Positions 56,740-64,000 of a stretch of 64,000 nt of DNA are shown in pieces. Position numbers and translations under genes: made by a program. The notes under the pieces were generated by a model that was given only the letters and a program-made list of their open reading frames with translations, had not been told where the DNA came from and ran no database searches. The stretch is taken from the NCBI GenBank assembly GCA_040756995.1, contig JBFLYK010000007.1:62001-126000 (forward strand). The letters run 5' to 3'. Within the stretch, counting starts at the first letter, position 1, and each line of letters opens with the position of its first letter. This stretch comes from BP-133 sp040756995 (lineage in GTDB: Bacteria; Actinomycetota; Acidimicrobiia; IMCC26256; BP-133).

Positions 56740-57297
56740 ATGCGCTGGTTCGTGCTCGCCGCCGAATCCGGCGAATCCGGCGGCACCTTTACCGACATCA
56801 ACTTCGCCACCGCCCTCTGGACGTGGGTGGCGTTCGTCGTGGCCTACCTGGTATTGAGCAGGCTGGCCTGGCCCCGCCTCGCCGCCTCGTTGGAGGAGCG
56901 CGAGCTCCGGATCGCCGAAGGCCTGCGTAAGGCCGACGAGGCCGAGGCCAGAGCCCGGCAGCTGATGGAGCAACGGCAGCGGCTCCTCGACGAGAGCCGT
57001 AAGGAGGCCCAGCAGCTCCTGGCCTCGGCCCGGGCCGAAGCCGAACAACGGGCCAGAGCGGTGCTGCTCGCCGCCCAGCAGGAACTGGCCGAGGAACGCA
57101 AGCGAGCCAAGCAGGAGGTCGCCCTCGAGAGAGCCAGGGCGACGGAAGAACTCAAACAGGCCGCCGTCGACCTGACGCTGCTGACCGCCAGCCGGATCCT
57201 CCAGCGGAACCTGCACGACGACCTCCATCAACGCGTCGCCCGCGACATCGTCGACGAAGTCGCCAACGCCCGGGCCCACGAACCGCTGGTGGCCTGA
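56740..57297 (+). CDS. orphan ATP synthase F0 subunit b-like protein
   Basis: 185 residues; ATG at 56740, 8 bases after AGAGG. Short N-terminus, one membrane helix (NFATALWTWVAFVVAYLVLSRLAW), then a continuous charged coiled coil (ERELRIAEGLRKADEAEARARQ through LERARATEELKQA) and a C-terminal helical segment. This is the architecture of F0 subunit b, including the segment LVLSRLAWPRLAASLEERELRI that mirrors the b-subunit start. No other ATP synthase gene is adjacent, so it is either a second b subunit or a membrane coiled-coil protein of other use. Confidence 0.7.
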   Translation: MRWFVLAAESGESGGTFTDINFATALWTWVAFVVAYLVLSRLAWPRLAASLEERELRIAEGLRKADEAEARARQLMEQRQRLLDESRKEAQQLLASARAEAEQRARAVLLAAQQELAEERKRAKQEVALERARATEELKQAAVDLTLLTASRILQRNLHDDLHQRVARDIVDEVANARAHEPLVA

Positions 57298-57340
57298 ACG
57301 CCGGGCGAGTTTCGAGCCTCCTCTACACTCGATCCCCCGG

Positions 57341-57413
57341 GCCCCCGTAGCTCAGGGGATAGAGCATCGGTTTCCTAAACCGTGTGCCGCAGGTTCGAAT
57401 CCTGCCGGGGGCG
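57341..57413 (+). tRNA. tRNA-Arg (anticodon CCU)
   Basis: Cloverleaf seen directly: acceptor GCCCCCG (57341-57347) with CGGGGGC (57406-57412), D-stem GCTC/GAGC, anticodon loop TTCCTAA with CCT at 57374-57376, T-arm GCAGG-TTCGAAT-CCTGC. Discriminator G; CCA is not encoded. It decodes AGG, a rare Arg codon in GC-rich genomes. Its 3' two-thirds serves as the attachment site of the element that follows. Confidence 0.96.
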
Positions 57414-57414
57414 C
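57366..57414 (+). repeat. 49-bp direct repeat, left att site in tRNA-Arg
   Basis: Runs from the anticodon stem to one base past the tRNA end; repeated exactly at 58732-58780, 1366 bases downstream. This is the classic product of tyrosine-integrase insertion into a tRNA 3' end. Confidence 0.9.
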
Positions 57415-57462
57415 TTTGTAGGACAAGGGATCTGAGCATCAGACCACCCGCCGGAGGCGGGG

Positions 57463-57483
57463 CAACCCCACACCAGCCCCACA
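57463..57483. repeat. arm-type repeat, left copy
   Basis: 21 bases, CAACCCCACACC through CCCCACA, identical to 58609-58629. Lies 49 bases inside the left att repeat. Contains two copies of CCCCACA spaced 9 bases apart. Confidence 0.75.
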
Positions 57484-57559
57484 TTCGATGAGGGCGGCGG
57501 CGCTGTCGAGGTCTTCGTCCATCAACATGAGCTGGCAGCTAGCGACGTTCGGACGATGC

Positions 57560-57787
57560 GGGCCAAGCTCCGGGGCGCTTCGGTGCCTACGGTGCCGATG
57601 GTCTGTACGTGGCCTTCATCCACCCGTCGGTCGCCAGGCTCTGGCGAAGGCGTACTCCACCAGCGATGGCAGCGGCCCGTTCCCCCGAGTGATTGTGGGT
57701 CCTGTGACCGACAAGCTGCGGCGGTTCGTGCCGATCGGCTGGTACTGGCTCGGTGGCTACAACCGGTTCCGTGCACAGGGGTCCTAG
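57560..57787 (+). pseudogene. frame-shifted protein remnant
   Basis: Protein-like sequence lies in two frames: PGRFGAYGADGLYVAFIHPS in one, then, after about 57650, SDGSGPFPRVIVGPVTDKLR continuing to FVPIGWYWLGGYNRF in another. The pieces read as one broken domain. No start or stop fits a single gene, and the family is not recognised. It lies inside the tRNA-borne element, consistent with decay. Confidence 0.45.
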
Positions 57788-58239
57788 TCCAGGCAGTTGA
57801 TGATGGTGATCCGCTCGACATCTCGGATCGTCCACTTGGGGCCGGCGTCGCCCTCGAAGCAGACATAGATCTCGACCGTGTCGAAGCCCTTGCCGCCGTC
57901 GAGGTACCTGATCGGGGCGCCCTCGGACCCGTCCCCGGCTCGCAGGATGTCGTTGCCGGAACCCATGCAGACCGTGACAGGGAAGCTCAGGAAGCCGGTT
58001 CCATCGGGGCGCTCCGATCCGGGGGGCAGGTCTGACATGTCGGTCACGATCACGTCGTTGCCGCCGTGCGCGTTGATGATCCTCTTCGTAGGCGTGAGGG
58101 TGAACTTCTCGGCCTTGCCAGTCCCGACGAAGTTGGCCGTACGGCCGTCGCATTTGTTGCTGGGTGCGGCGTGCGCGGACTGGACAGGGATCACGGCCAG
58201 GGTGCTGGCGGCAAGGAGGAGTGGGACAAGACGGCGCAT
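57784..58239 (-). CDS. secreted RTX-like calcium-binding protein
   Basis: 151 residues; signal peptide at about 1-24 (LVPLLLAASTLAVIPVQSAHA). Short RTX/hemolysin-type calcium motifs: NAHGGNDVIV, GSGNDILRAGDG and LDGGKGFDTVEI, with a Cys pair to either side. Only two to three GGxGxD-like turns, so a minimal beta-roll. It is the only intact gene inside the tRNA-Arg element, making it the likely cargo. Function otherwise unknown. Confidence 0.75.
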   Translation of the reverse strand: MRRLVPLLLAASTLAVIPVQSAHAAPSNKCDGRTANFVGTGKAEKFTLTPTKRIINAHGGNDVIVTDMSDLPPGSERPDGTGFLSFPVTVCMGSGNDILRAGDGSEGAPIRYLDGGKGFDTVEIYVCFEGDAGPKWTIRDVERITIINCLD

Positions 58240-58382
58240 CGGAGTCTCCCTCTGGAAAGCTTTGGCACTCGGTGCCTATTTCGTTCGCCCCTGCCCGTGA
58301 GGATCCTGCCGATTCGGACCTTTCCGCCCTATTCCGACGGCTCTGCGTTTAAACGGTCAGAGCGACAGCCGCTTCGCAGCGT

Positions 58383-58475
58383 TCCCCGGGCCGGGTCAGC
58401 CGAAGGCAGGTATCGCTCCAACGTGCGCCCGCCGGGGCTGTGGCCGGTCTGAGCGCTGATCTCCAGGGCCGTGGG
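58383..58475 (-). pseudogene. tyrosine integrase C-terminal remnant
   Basis: On the minus strand a frame reads ALEISAQTGHSPGGRTLERY then LPSADPA. The GH-x9-Y spacing matches the last catalytic His and the nucleophilic Tyr of tyrosine recombinases (GHSS...TLxxY). Nothing upstream in the same frame continues the domain, so the integrase is truncated. It lies near the right att repeat, where such integrases usually sit. Confidence 0.5.
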
Positions 58476-58608
58476 CCGCTCGGGATGCCGGGGCGGTCGA
58501 GTCCTCGATCGGCCGGAGCGCCTCTCCGGCCAGCTCGTCGGCGTCGAGGACAGGGACAGTGGGGACAGGGACAAGGGTCATTGCCAGCTCGCTTTCCGGG
58601 CGGTGGGC

Positions 58609-58629
58609 CAACCCCACACCAGCCCCACA
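58609..58629. repeat. arm-type repeat, right copy
   Basis: Identical 21 bases to 57463-57483, 102 bases inside the right att repeat. Confidence 0.75.
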
Positions 58630-58731
58630 ACGGGAGTAAGACGCAGCAATCTCGAGAAAGACCCAGTAAGGTCAGATCCGTTGCCTCGCAACGATCTCTG
58701 AGCGTTTCCGCAGGTCAGCGCCTGGCGCCTA

Positions 58732-58780
58732 ATCGGTTTCCTAAACCGTGTGCCGCAGGTTCGAATCCTGCCGGGGGCGC
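58732..58780 (+). repeat. 49-bp direct repeat, right att site
   Basis: Exact copy of 57366-57414, lacking the acceptor 5' arm and D-arm, so not a second tRNA gene. Confidence 0.9.
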
Positions 58781-58812
58781 CAGGGCTGCCGATGGGTGAG
58801 ACGGGAGGGGAC

Positions 58813-59190
58813 ATGATCACACTGCCTCGGGCGCTTCGGGCGATCGCGGTGATCTTCATCATCGGGCCGACGCTGTTCATGGCCATCTGGCCCAGCGGAT
58901 GGCGGTGGGAACCGCACAACGAGAGCTACGAGCACATGATCGGGATTCTCTACGGCGTCCTCGGCATCTACCTGTGGAAGGCGGCCGACAACCCGGCGGC
59001 GAACCGATCCCTCATCTCCTTCACGATCTGGTCGAGCGTGGCGCACGCCGCGGTCATGTTCATCCACGTGTTCGAGGCCGATGAGCCGATGCACCTCGTG
59101 GCCGACATTCCCGCCTTGATCATGGTCGCGGCCGTCCTCGGCGTCCTCCTGCGCAACGAGGATCCGCGGCGGACCACCGTCACCGCCTGA
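58813..59190 (+). CDS. DUF6632-family membrane protein
   Basis: 125 residues; ATG at 58813 with GGGAGG just upstream. Four membrane helices: AIAVIFIIGPTLFMAIW, MIGILYGVLGIYLW, LISFTIWSSVAHAAVMFIHVF and IPALIMVAAVLGVLL, with WPSGWRWEPHNESYEHM after the first. This matches actinobacterial DUF6632 proteins; function unknown. First chromosomal gene after the att site. Confidence 0.85.
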   Translation: MITLPRALRAIAVIFIIGPTLFMAIWPSGWRWEPHNESYEHMIGILYGVLGIYLWKAADNPAANRSLISFTIWSSVAHAAVMFIHVFEADEPMHLVADIPALIMVAAVLGVLLRNEDPRRTTVTA

Positions 59191-59228
59191 TACGCGACCC
59201 GACTAGCTGCTCCGTCAGAGTCGGGCGC

Positions 59229-60005
59229 TCAGGGGCGTTCGGGTTGACAGGCGGGGCACCACAGCGTGGTGCGGCCGCCGCTTCTGGTCCGCTGGAGGGG
59301 GCGGCGGCAACGCGGACAGGCCGGGTCGGGCTCCGTACGGCGACTGGTGAGCCAGGAACGCTCGGCGGGCACATGGCCCGCTTCGATGGAGTCTTTCAGT
59401 ACTCGCCGGAGGGACCGGTGCAGACGGCCCCACTCGTCGGCGTTCAATGAGCTGGGCCTGCGCTGCGGGTTCAGCCGGGCCCGCCACAGGACCTCGTCGG
59501 TCACGATGTTGCCCAGGCCGGCGATCACCGCCTGGTCCATCAGCGCCGCCTTGAGCCCGGTTCGCTTCCCGGAGAGGCGTTCCTCGAGCTGCGCTCTGGT
59601 GATGCCCCAGGCGTCGGGTCCCTGGCGACCGATGATCCGGGCCGCCTCCTCGTCGTCATCGGCCAGCCACAGGCCCTGCAGCTTGCGCTGGTCGCGGTAG
59701 CGAAGTTCATGGCCGTCCAGGCGCAGCACCATCCGGTCGTGGCGGTGTGGCTCGGCGTCCCACTCGAGGGAGCCGGTCATGCCGAAGTGCATCAGCAGCA
59801 CCGGTCCATCGGTCGGTGCCACCAGCCACTTCCCCCGTCGTTGCGGCGAGCGGAACCGGTGACCCACCAGCGCACGACGGAACCCGGCGCCATCGGCGTT
59901 CCGGACGACACCGGCATCAATGACGTCGACATCCTTGATTCGCCCCCGCCGCCCATGGCGCTCCAGACGCCGACGGAAACCCTCGACGTCGGGCAACTCA
60001 GGCAT
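59229..60005 (-). CDS. mutM: formamidopyrimidine-DNA glycosylase (Fpg/Nei family)
   Basis: Base-excision repair enzyme removing oxidised purines such as 8-oxoguanine, with AP-lyase activity. 258 residues. The catalytic N-terminus is MPELPDVEGFRRRL (Pro 2, Glu 3 present; family usually PELPEVE), then HFGMTGSLEW, the helix-two-turn-helix (LMDQAVIAGLGNIVTDEVLW) and a C-terminal zinc finger with CPRC and CPAC. The DV instead of EV at the start and the missing Lys loop length hint at an Nei-like or divergent subfamily. Confidence 0.88.
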   Translation of the reverse strand: MPELPDVEGFRRRLERHGRRGRIKDVDVIDAGVVRNADGAGFRRALVGHRFRSPQRRGKWLVAPTDGPVLLMHFGMTGSLEWDAEPHRHDRMVLRLDGHELRYRDQRKLQGLWLADDDEEAARIIGRQGPDAWGITRAQLEERLSGKRTGLKAALMDQAVIAGLGNIVTDEVLWRARLNPQRRPSSLNADEWGRLHRSLRRVLKDSIEAGHVPAERSWLTSRRTEPDPACPRCRRPLQRTRSGGRTTLWCPACQPERP

Positions 60006-60094
60006 CAGCCCCGGTGCTCTGTCTGCATCAGTCGGCTATCTACCCGGCCGAGGCCGGCTCCCAACGCGCCGGTCGCGGCGGACCCCCGGCCGGC

Positions 60095-60655
60095 TCAGGG
60101 ACGGAGGTGACGGGCGAACTCGAAGCGGTTCTCGAGGAGGTGGAGGTCCATGGCGAAGCTCGTCACCACCTCGGCTTCGACCTTCGCCACCAGGCACGTC
60201 AGCTCGTCGGCGGCGATGGCATCCCGGGCGGCGGTGGTGAAGTCGTCAAGGGTGCTGACGGTCCCTACCCGGTTGATCCCGGCGGCCCTGGCGGCGGCGG
60301 CGAGGTCGACGCCGTGGGACGTCGGGGTCGGATGCCCGCCGATCGAGACGAAGCTGGCGTTGTCGAAGACGATGTGGGTCAGGTTCGGCGGTGCCTGGCG
60401 GGCGAGCGTGGTCAGCCCGCCGAGGTTCATCAGCAGCGAGCCGTCGCCGTCGAGCACGACGACCCGACGCTCCGGCTGGGTGAGCGCGATGCCGAGCCCG
60501 AGGGAGGGTGCGAGGCCCATGGCGTGCTGCAGATAGAAGAAGGAGGGCCGGTGCCCGACACTGTGCAGCTCGGCGGCCACCGCGCCCATGATCGTCACCA
60601 CGGCGCATTCCGACAGCTCGGCGTGGATGGCGGCCAGGCATTCCTTGCGCTTCAT
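60095..60655 (-). CDS. TPP-dependent decarboxylase, beta-type half (ComE-like)
   Basis: 186 residues from the ATG at 60655, overlapping the previous stop (ATGA). Contains the thiamine-diphosphate motif GDGSLLMNLGGLTTLA and FDNASFVSIGGHPTPT, typical of the small C-terminal halves of sulfopyruvate or phosphonopyruvate decarboxylases. With the preceding gene it forms a split enzyme. The metabolic role is uncertain: coenzyme M is not expected in actinobacteria, so a 2-oxo acid, sulfo- or phosphonopyruvate substrate is only a family-based guess. Confidence 0.82.
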   Translation of the reverse strand: MKRKECLAAIHAELSECAVVTIMGAVAAELHSVGHRPSFFYLQHAMGLAPSLGLGIALTQPERRVVVLDGDGSLLMNLGGLTTLARQAPPNLTHIVFDNASFVSIGGHPTPTSHGVDLAAAARAAGINRVGTVSTLDDFTTAARDAIAADELTCLVAKVEAEVVTSFAMDLHLLENRFEFARHLRP

Positions 60656-61170
60656 CCTTCCGGCTCCCACAGGAACTGGCGGGTGAGAAGCAGCGCCACC
60701 GGGAACAGCGAGGACCCCGCCAGCGTGAGGGCGTCGCCCACCTTCCGGGCCGCCTCGTCGGGATCGACGATGTCGTCGCGGACGATCCCCACTGCGTCGA
60801 GCACCCGGCGGGTGTGCCGTCCGCCCTCGGTCTGCCACGGATCACGTTCGCCGAAATGGCCCCGGTCGCTGATGAGGAGCAGCAGCGGAATCCGGTAGAG
60901 CATGGCGCCCGAGATCACGGCGTTGAGCGCCGAGAAGAGCCCGTGGTTCTGCATGAGCACCGCCGCCCGGGCTCCGGCCAGGTGGGCGCCCATGGCGATG
61001 CCGACGGCCTCGTCCTCCTTGACGACTTCGACGACCCACAGCCCCGGATCACCCTCCAGAGATCGCAGCAGCGGCACGAGCCACGTCTCCGGCAGGGTGG
61101 CGACCAGCTCGACCCCGGCCCCCGCCAGGGCGTCGTGGAGGACCTTGGCCCGAGTTGGCGACGGAGGCAC
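60652..61170 (-). CDS. TPP-dependent decarboxylase, alpha-type half (ComD-like)
   Basis: 172 residues, GTG start at 61170. TPP-enzyme N-terminal (pyrimidine-binding) fold: GVELVATLPETWLVPLL, the catalytic Glu in VKEDEAVGIAMGAHLAG, AVLMQNHGLFSALNAV, LLLISDRGHFGE. It is coupled to the beta-type half by an ATGA overlap and divergent from the DpgC-like gene. Confidence 0.82.
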   Translation of the reverse strand: MPPSPTRAKVLHDALAGAGVELVATLPETWLVPLLRSLEGDPGLWVVEVVKEDEAVGIAMGAHLAGARAAVLMQNHGLFSALNAVISGAMLYRIPLLLLISDRGHFGERDPWQTEGGRHTRRVLDAVGIVRDDIVDPDEAARKVGDALTLAGSSLFPVALLLTRQFLWEPEG

Positions 61171-61218
61171 GAGCGGTCAGAGTAGACGGCGCTCCCGGAG
61201 GGAAGGAAGCGAAAGCCG

Positions 61219-62421
61219 ATGGTGCATGACACCCGACGGATGACCGACGAGCGGCTCAAACGGGAAGCGCAGCTGCGCCTGGAGATCGAATCGATCTACG
61301 AGGAGCTCACCGGAGGATTCCAGCGGTCGCTCCGGCTCGACGAGCTCGTGGCGGCGGCCGCCGAGCACCGGGCCGGACTCGTGCCGACCGCCGAGGAGAT
61401 GGCGGCGGAGCGCCGGCTCCCCCAGCGGGACAAGCAGGGCCTGGAGATCGACCAGGGCATTTTCCTGGGCCAGGTCCTGGCCCATCCCCGCTGCGGCGCC
61501 CACCTGGTCCACGCCATGTCCCAGCCCAAACGGGAGGCCCTCGAGGCGCTGGCCGGTTTCCGCCGGACGGGCGCGCTCGACCTCGGGCCCGTCCGCATCG
61601 ATCGACAGGGCCGGATCGCGCTCATCACCCTGCAGAACCACGCCTTCCTCAATGCCGAAGACGAGCCGTGGGCGGCGGCGCTGGAGACGGCCGTCGACCT
61701 GGCGCTCCTCGACGACGACGTCGACATCGGCATCCTGCGAGGAGCGGTGGCCATACACCCCAAGTACGCCGGGCGGCGGGTGTTCAGTGCCGGCGTCAAC
61801 CTGACCCATCTCTACTGGGGTGGCATCGGCCTGATCGGCTACATGCTGGACAAGGAACTGGGGGCCATCGCCAAGCTCTACCGCGGCCACGACCTCGCCC
61901 CCTTCGACCACACCGATCTCGAGATCCGCCGGGAGAAGCCCTGGATCGCGGCGGTGGAGAGCTTCGCCATCGGTGGTGGCTGCCAGCTCCTCCTCGTCGT
62001 CGACCACATCGTCGCCGAGGACCAGGCTTTCTTCAGTCTGCCGGCCCGCTACGAAGGCATCATCCCGGGACTGGCCAACCTCCGGCTCCCCCGCTTCATC
62101 GGCGAACGCCGCACCCGCGACGCCATTCTCTTCAACACCCGCCTCCCCGCCGGCAGCGACGAAGGCCGGCTCCTGGCCGACATCGTCGTCCCCGCCGCCG
62201 AGATGGATGACGCCACCGGGCGCACCGCGGCCACGCTGCTCGAAGCCGGGACGGCCAGCCTGGTCGCCAACCGCAAGGCCACCCGGGTCGCCGCCGAACC
62301 ACTCGACGTCTTCCGCCGCTACATGGCCAACTACGCTCGGGAACAAGCCCTCTGCCTCTACAGCGATGCCCTGATCAGCAACCTCGAGCGCAACTGGGAC
62401 GCCCACCGGCGCCGACCCTGA
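61219..62421 (+). CDS. DpgC-like crotonase-family protein
   Basis: 400 residues; ATG at 61219 after GGAAGGAAG. N-terminal helical domain of about 130 residues, then a crotonase core with VFSAGVNLTHLYWG (first oxyanion strand), KPWIAAVESFAIGGGCQLLLVVDHIVAE, FFSLPARYEGIIPGLANLRLPRFIG and the C-terminal LDVFRRYMANYAREQALCLYS. The whole matches (3,5-dihydroxyphenyl)acetyl-CoA 1,2-dioxygenase DpgC of glycopeptide biosynthesis rather than ordinary enoyl-CoA hydratases. No other dpg gene is nearby, so the substrate is probably another acyl-CoA. Cofactor-free dioxygenase chemistry is inference. Confidence 0.82.
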   Translation: MVHDTRRMTDERLKREAQLRLEIESIYEELTGGFQRSLRLDELVAAAAEHRAGLVPTAEEMAAERRLPQRDKQGLEIDQGIFLGQVLAHPRCGAHLVHAMSQPKREALEALAGFRRTGALDLGPVRIDRQGRIALITLQNHAFLNAEDEPWAAALETAVDLALLDDDVDIGILRGAVAIHPKYAGRRVFSAGVNLTHLYWGGIGLIGYMLDKELGAIAKLYRGHDLAPFDHTDLEIRREKPWIAAVESFAIGGGCQLLLVVDHIVAEDQAFFSLPARYEGIIPGLANLRLPRFIGERRTRDAILFNTRLPAGSDEGRLLADIVVPAAEMDDATGRTAATLLEAGTASLVANRKATRVAAEPLDVFRRYMANYAREQALCLYSDALISNLERNWDAHRRRP

Positions 62422-62445
62422 CCGGTCGAGGGCCGGCCGGGCGGT

Positions 62446-64000
62446 TCAGCCGGTGCCGGTGTTGGCCGAAGCCTGGCGCCACCATTGGTCGGCTTTGGCG
62501 AGGCGGCGTTCGAGTTGCTCGACGGTCGCTTCGCTGATCCGCTTCAGGCCGATCGAGCGGTTGAGTTCGCCGTTGATGGCGGCGTGGGTCAGGCCGGTCG
62601 CCCGGGCGATCATGCGGACCCGGGCCATGTTGGCGTCACGCAGGCGTTGCTTGTGTTCCCGGAGCGTCCGGCCGTCGGGGACGACCGCGGCCAGGTGCCG
62701 GCCGCCGGTCGGCAGCGGCGGGAGCGGCACGACGAGCGTGGCGTCCTCGTCGGGCTCGGGGAGCCCGTCCTCATCGACCATCCACTCCGCCCCGTCGCTC
62801 ATTCCGGTCGGCACTGCCGAGATCGGGGCGAAGAACGAACCCTGCTCCGGTTCGACCAACTCCTCCACCGGCTCGGCCCGGGGCACTACCTCCCGGTCCT
62901 CATGGCGGAGGGAGTGGCGACGCTGCTCGGCGATGGAGAACGCCCGGGCCCGCAACCGCGGCTCGTCAGGGATGAACAGGAACGACTTCTGGCCCCGCAC
63001 GCCCTTCGTCCAGCGGACGAGGCGGCCGACGGCCTGGCGGAAGAACAGCTCCGTGGTCGTCGTGGTGGCGAACACGCCCACCCGGAGCCGCGGGATGTCG
63101 ACGCCTTCCGAGACCATGCGGACAGCGACGATCCAGGGCTCGGTGCCGGCGGCGAAGCGGGAGATGTGGCTCGATGCCTCGGGGTCGTCCGACGTCGCCA
63201 CCACCGCCCGGACCCCGAGCCGCTCCCGGAACAGGCGGGCGATGCCCTTGGCATGGTCCTGGTCGGTGGCGATGACCAGGCCGCCGGCGTCGGGCTGGCG
63301 CGCCCGGATGGCCAGCAACTGCTCATGGGCCTGGCGGAGCACGTGGGGCAGCCACTCCCCTTCCAGCGAATAGGCGGTGCGCAGCCGCTGCCCGGCCCGG
63401 GCGGCGTCCAGCGGGTCGTCGAAACTGTGGGAGTGGAAGCTGCCGTCGGGCGCGGTCCACTCCATCAGCCCGTCGACCCGGGGAAAGTACACCGGCCGCA
63501 CGACTCCGCCGTCGGCCAGCGCGTCGCCGTAGCCGTACTCGTAGTCGGCCACCGCCTCCTCGTGCTGGTAGCGCACGAACGGAATGGCGCAGACGTCCGA
63601 CCGGAACGGCGTGCCCGACAGCGCCAGGCGGCGGGCCGCCGGATCGAAGGCGGTGCGGATGGCGTCGCCCCACGCCCGCTCGTCGGCAGCGTGGTGGATC
63701 TCGTCGAAGATCACGAAGCTGCCCGCCGCCAACCCCCGGATGACTCCGGCGCAGCCCGCCACCTGCTGGTACGTCATGACGACACCGTGCGTGTCGCCCG
63801 GCAACGCCCCCTCGGCCGCCGACCACCGGGGATCGAGGTGCAGGTCGAACGACAGCGCCGCCCGCGCCCACTGCACCTTCAGGTGAGCGGTCGGTACGAC
63901 GACGAGCAGCCGCCGGACGGGCTCGGCCGCCAGCGCCTGGCGGGCCGCCATCAGGGCGAACGTCGTCTTGCCCGCTCCCGGAGTGGCCACGGCCAGGAAG
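62446..64000 (-). CDS. superfamily 2 DEAD/DEAH-box helicase, N-terminus beyond window
   Basis: About 518 residues visible; the frame remains open to the right edge, so the true start lies outside. Motif I ATPGAGKTTFA, motif Ia VVPTAHLKVQWARA, motif II FDEIHHAAD, motif III LALSGTPFR, helicase C-terminal motifs VIATDQDHAKGIARLF, RMVSEGVDIPRLRVGVFAT and FRQAVGRLVRW. A C-terminal domain of about 180 residues includes acidic linkers and a helical end. Resembles UvsW/type III restriction-like SF2 ATPases common in actinobacteria; no nuclease or methylase is visible. Exact role unknown. Confidence 0.88.
   Translation of the reverse strand, partial: FLAVATPGAGKTTFALMAARQALAAEPVRRLLVVVPTAHLKVQWARAALSFDLHLDPRWSAAEGALPGDTHGVVMTYQQVAGCAGVIRGLAAGSFVIFDEIHHAADERAWGDAIRTAFDPAARRLALSGTPFRSDVCAIPFVRYQHEEAVADYEYGYGDALADGGVVRPVYFPRVDGLMEWTAPDGSFHSHSFDDPLDAARAGQRLRTAYSLEGEWLPHVLRQAHEQLLAIRARQPDAGGLVIATDQDHAKGIARLFRERLGVRAVVATSDDPEASSHISRFAAGTEPWIVAVRMVSEGVDIPRLRVGVFATTTTTELFFRQAVGRLVRWTKGVRGQKSFLFIPDEPRLRARAFSIAEQRRHSLRHEDREVVPRAEPVEELVEPEQGSFFAPISAVPTGMSDGAEWMVDEDGLPEPDEDATLVVPLPPLPTGGRHLAAVVPDGRTLREHKQRLRDANMARVRMIARATGLTHAAINGELNRSIGLKRISEATVEQLERRLAKADQWWRQASANTGTG

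Larger units (their letters stand above)
57366..58780. mobile_element. degraded integrative element in tRNA-Arg(CCU)
   Basis: A 1.4-kb segment bounded by a 49-bp perfect repeat of the tRNA 3' part. Just inside each end a 21-bp sequence is repeated (57463-57483 and 58609-58629) that itself contains two TGTGGGG-type units on the minus strand, like integrase arm sites. Inside are a frame-broken fragment (about 57560-57787), a secreted RTX-like protein gene and an integrase C-terminal remnant (58383-58475). Base composition is less GC-rich than the flanks. Without a full integrase it is probably immobile unless helped in trans. Confidence 0.75.

Noticed and set aside
57560..57787. Intact 99-residue gene at 57488-57787
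   Set aside because: Protein-like sequence switches frame near 57650, so the long frame is a composite of decay rather than a gene.
58732..58780. Second tRNA-Arg gene
   Set aside because: It lacks the acceptor 5' strand and D-arm; it is the duplicated att half.
61177..62406. 409-codon frame opposite the DpgC-like gene
   Set aside because: Antisense shadow; the sense frame has the full crotonase motifs.

Overview
The window is chromosomal DNA from a high-GC actinobacterium. Gene content fits class Acidimicrobiia best: actinobacterial Clp-N regulators, DUF6458 and DUF6632 proteins, menaquinone (MenB), LPxTG-type surface proteins and the 'GYWLVASDGGIFSFGDA' repeat common in that class. This placement is inference, since no rRNA gene is present. 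There is one 10-N assembly gap (17562-17571). Genes are dense on both strands. Many starts lack a Shine-Dalgarno and instead carry a TANNNT box about 7 bases upstream, the signature of leaderless mRNAs.

Layout. 1-5.4 kb (minus): leuB-ilvE-cimA-unknown-gltX, preceded by a Val/Ile-rich leader peptide and an intrinsic terminator. 5.5-11 kb: a MacA/MacB-like efflux operon, then greA. 11.2-17.4 kb: a beta-propeller phytase with surface repeats, a Clp-N/HTH regulator with twin operators, a cupredoxin lipoprotein, a SRPBCC protein, a DUF3152 metalloprotease, VOC and AraC-family proteins and two tiny membrane proteins. 17.5-22.2 kb: the gap, a tandem-domain lipoprotein with a plastocyanin, a CHAP peptidoglycan hydrolase, a rhodanese. 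22.3-26.9 kb (minus): IclR regulator, F420/PPOX protein and hydantoinase/oxoprolinase subunits. 26.9-33.8 kb: leuCD (divergent from the IclR gene, as in the LtbR/NdgR arrangement), a Gly/Leu-rich secreted protein, leuA behind a Leu-rich leader peptide, and serA. 33.9-41.8 kb: D,D-carboxypeptidase, HugZ-like protein, secreted propellers and surface proteins, and a GrdB-family selenoprotein with an in-frame UGA. 41.8-45.4 kb: RpiR regulator divergent from an aldehyde dehydrogenase and class III aminotransferase (GABA-type catabolism). 45.9-51.9 kb: fused 2-oxoacid dehydrogenase E1, then a response regulator with a degenerate histidine kinase and a convergent intact kinase. 52-57.3 kb: HD hydrolase, menB, a catalytically dead P-type ATPase-like protein, a second LPxTG protein, an orphan F0-b-like protein. 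57.3-58.8 kb: tRNA-Arg(CCU) and a degraded 1.4-kb integrative element bounded by 49-bp repeats of the tRNA 3' part. 58.8-64 kb: DUF6632, Fpg/MutM glycosylase, a split TPP decarboxylase, a DpgC-like crotonase and a truncated SF2 helicase.

How it fits together. Branched-chain amino acid synthesis is the dominant theme: leuA, leuB, leuC, leuD, ilvE and cimA all lie within 33 kb in three transcription units. Two of these are apparently controlled by separate ribosome-mediated attenuators and the third by an IclR-family regulator. The most unusual items are the selenoprotein, the paired attenuators with leaderless leader peptides, the minimal tRNA-borne element, the dead kinase beside its live paralogue and the self-contained Clp-N regulator with two operators over its own leaderless promoter.
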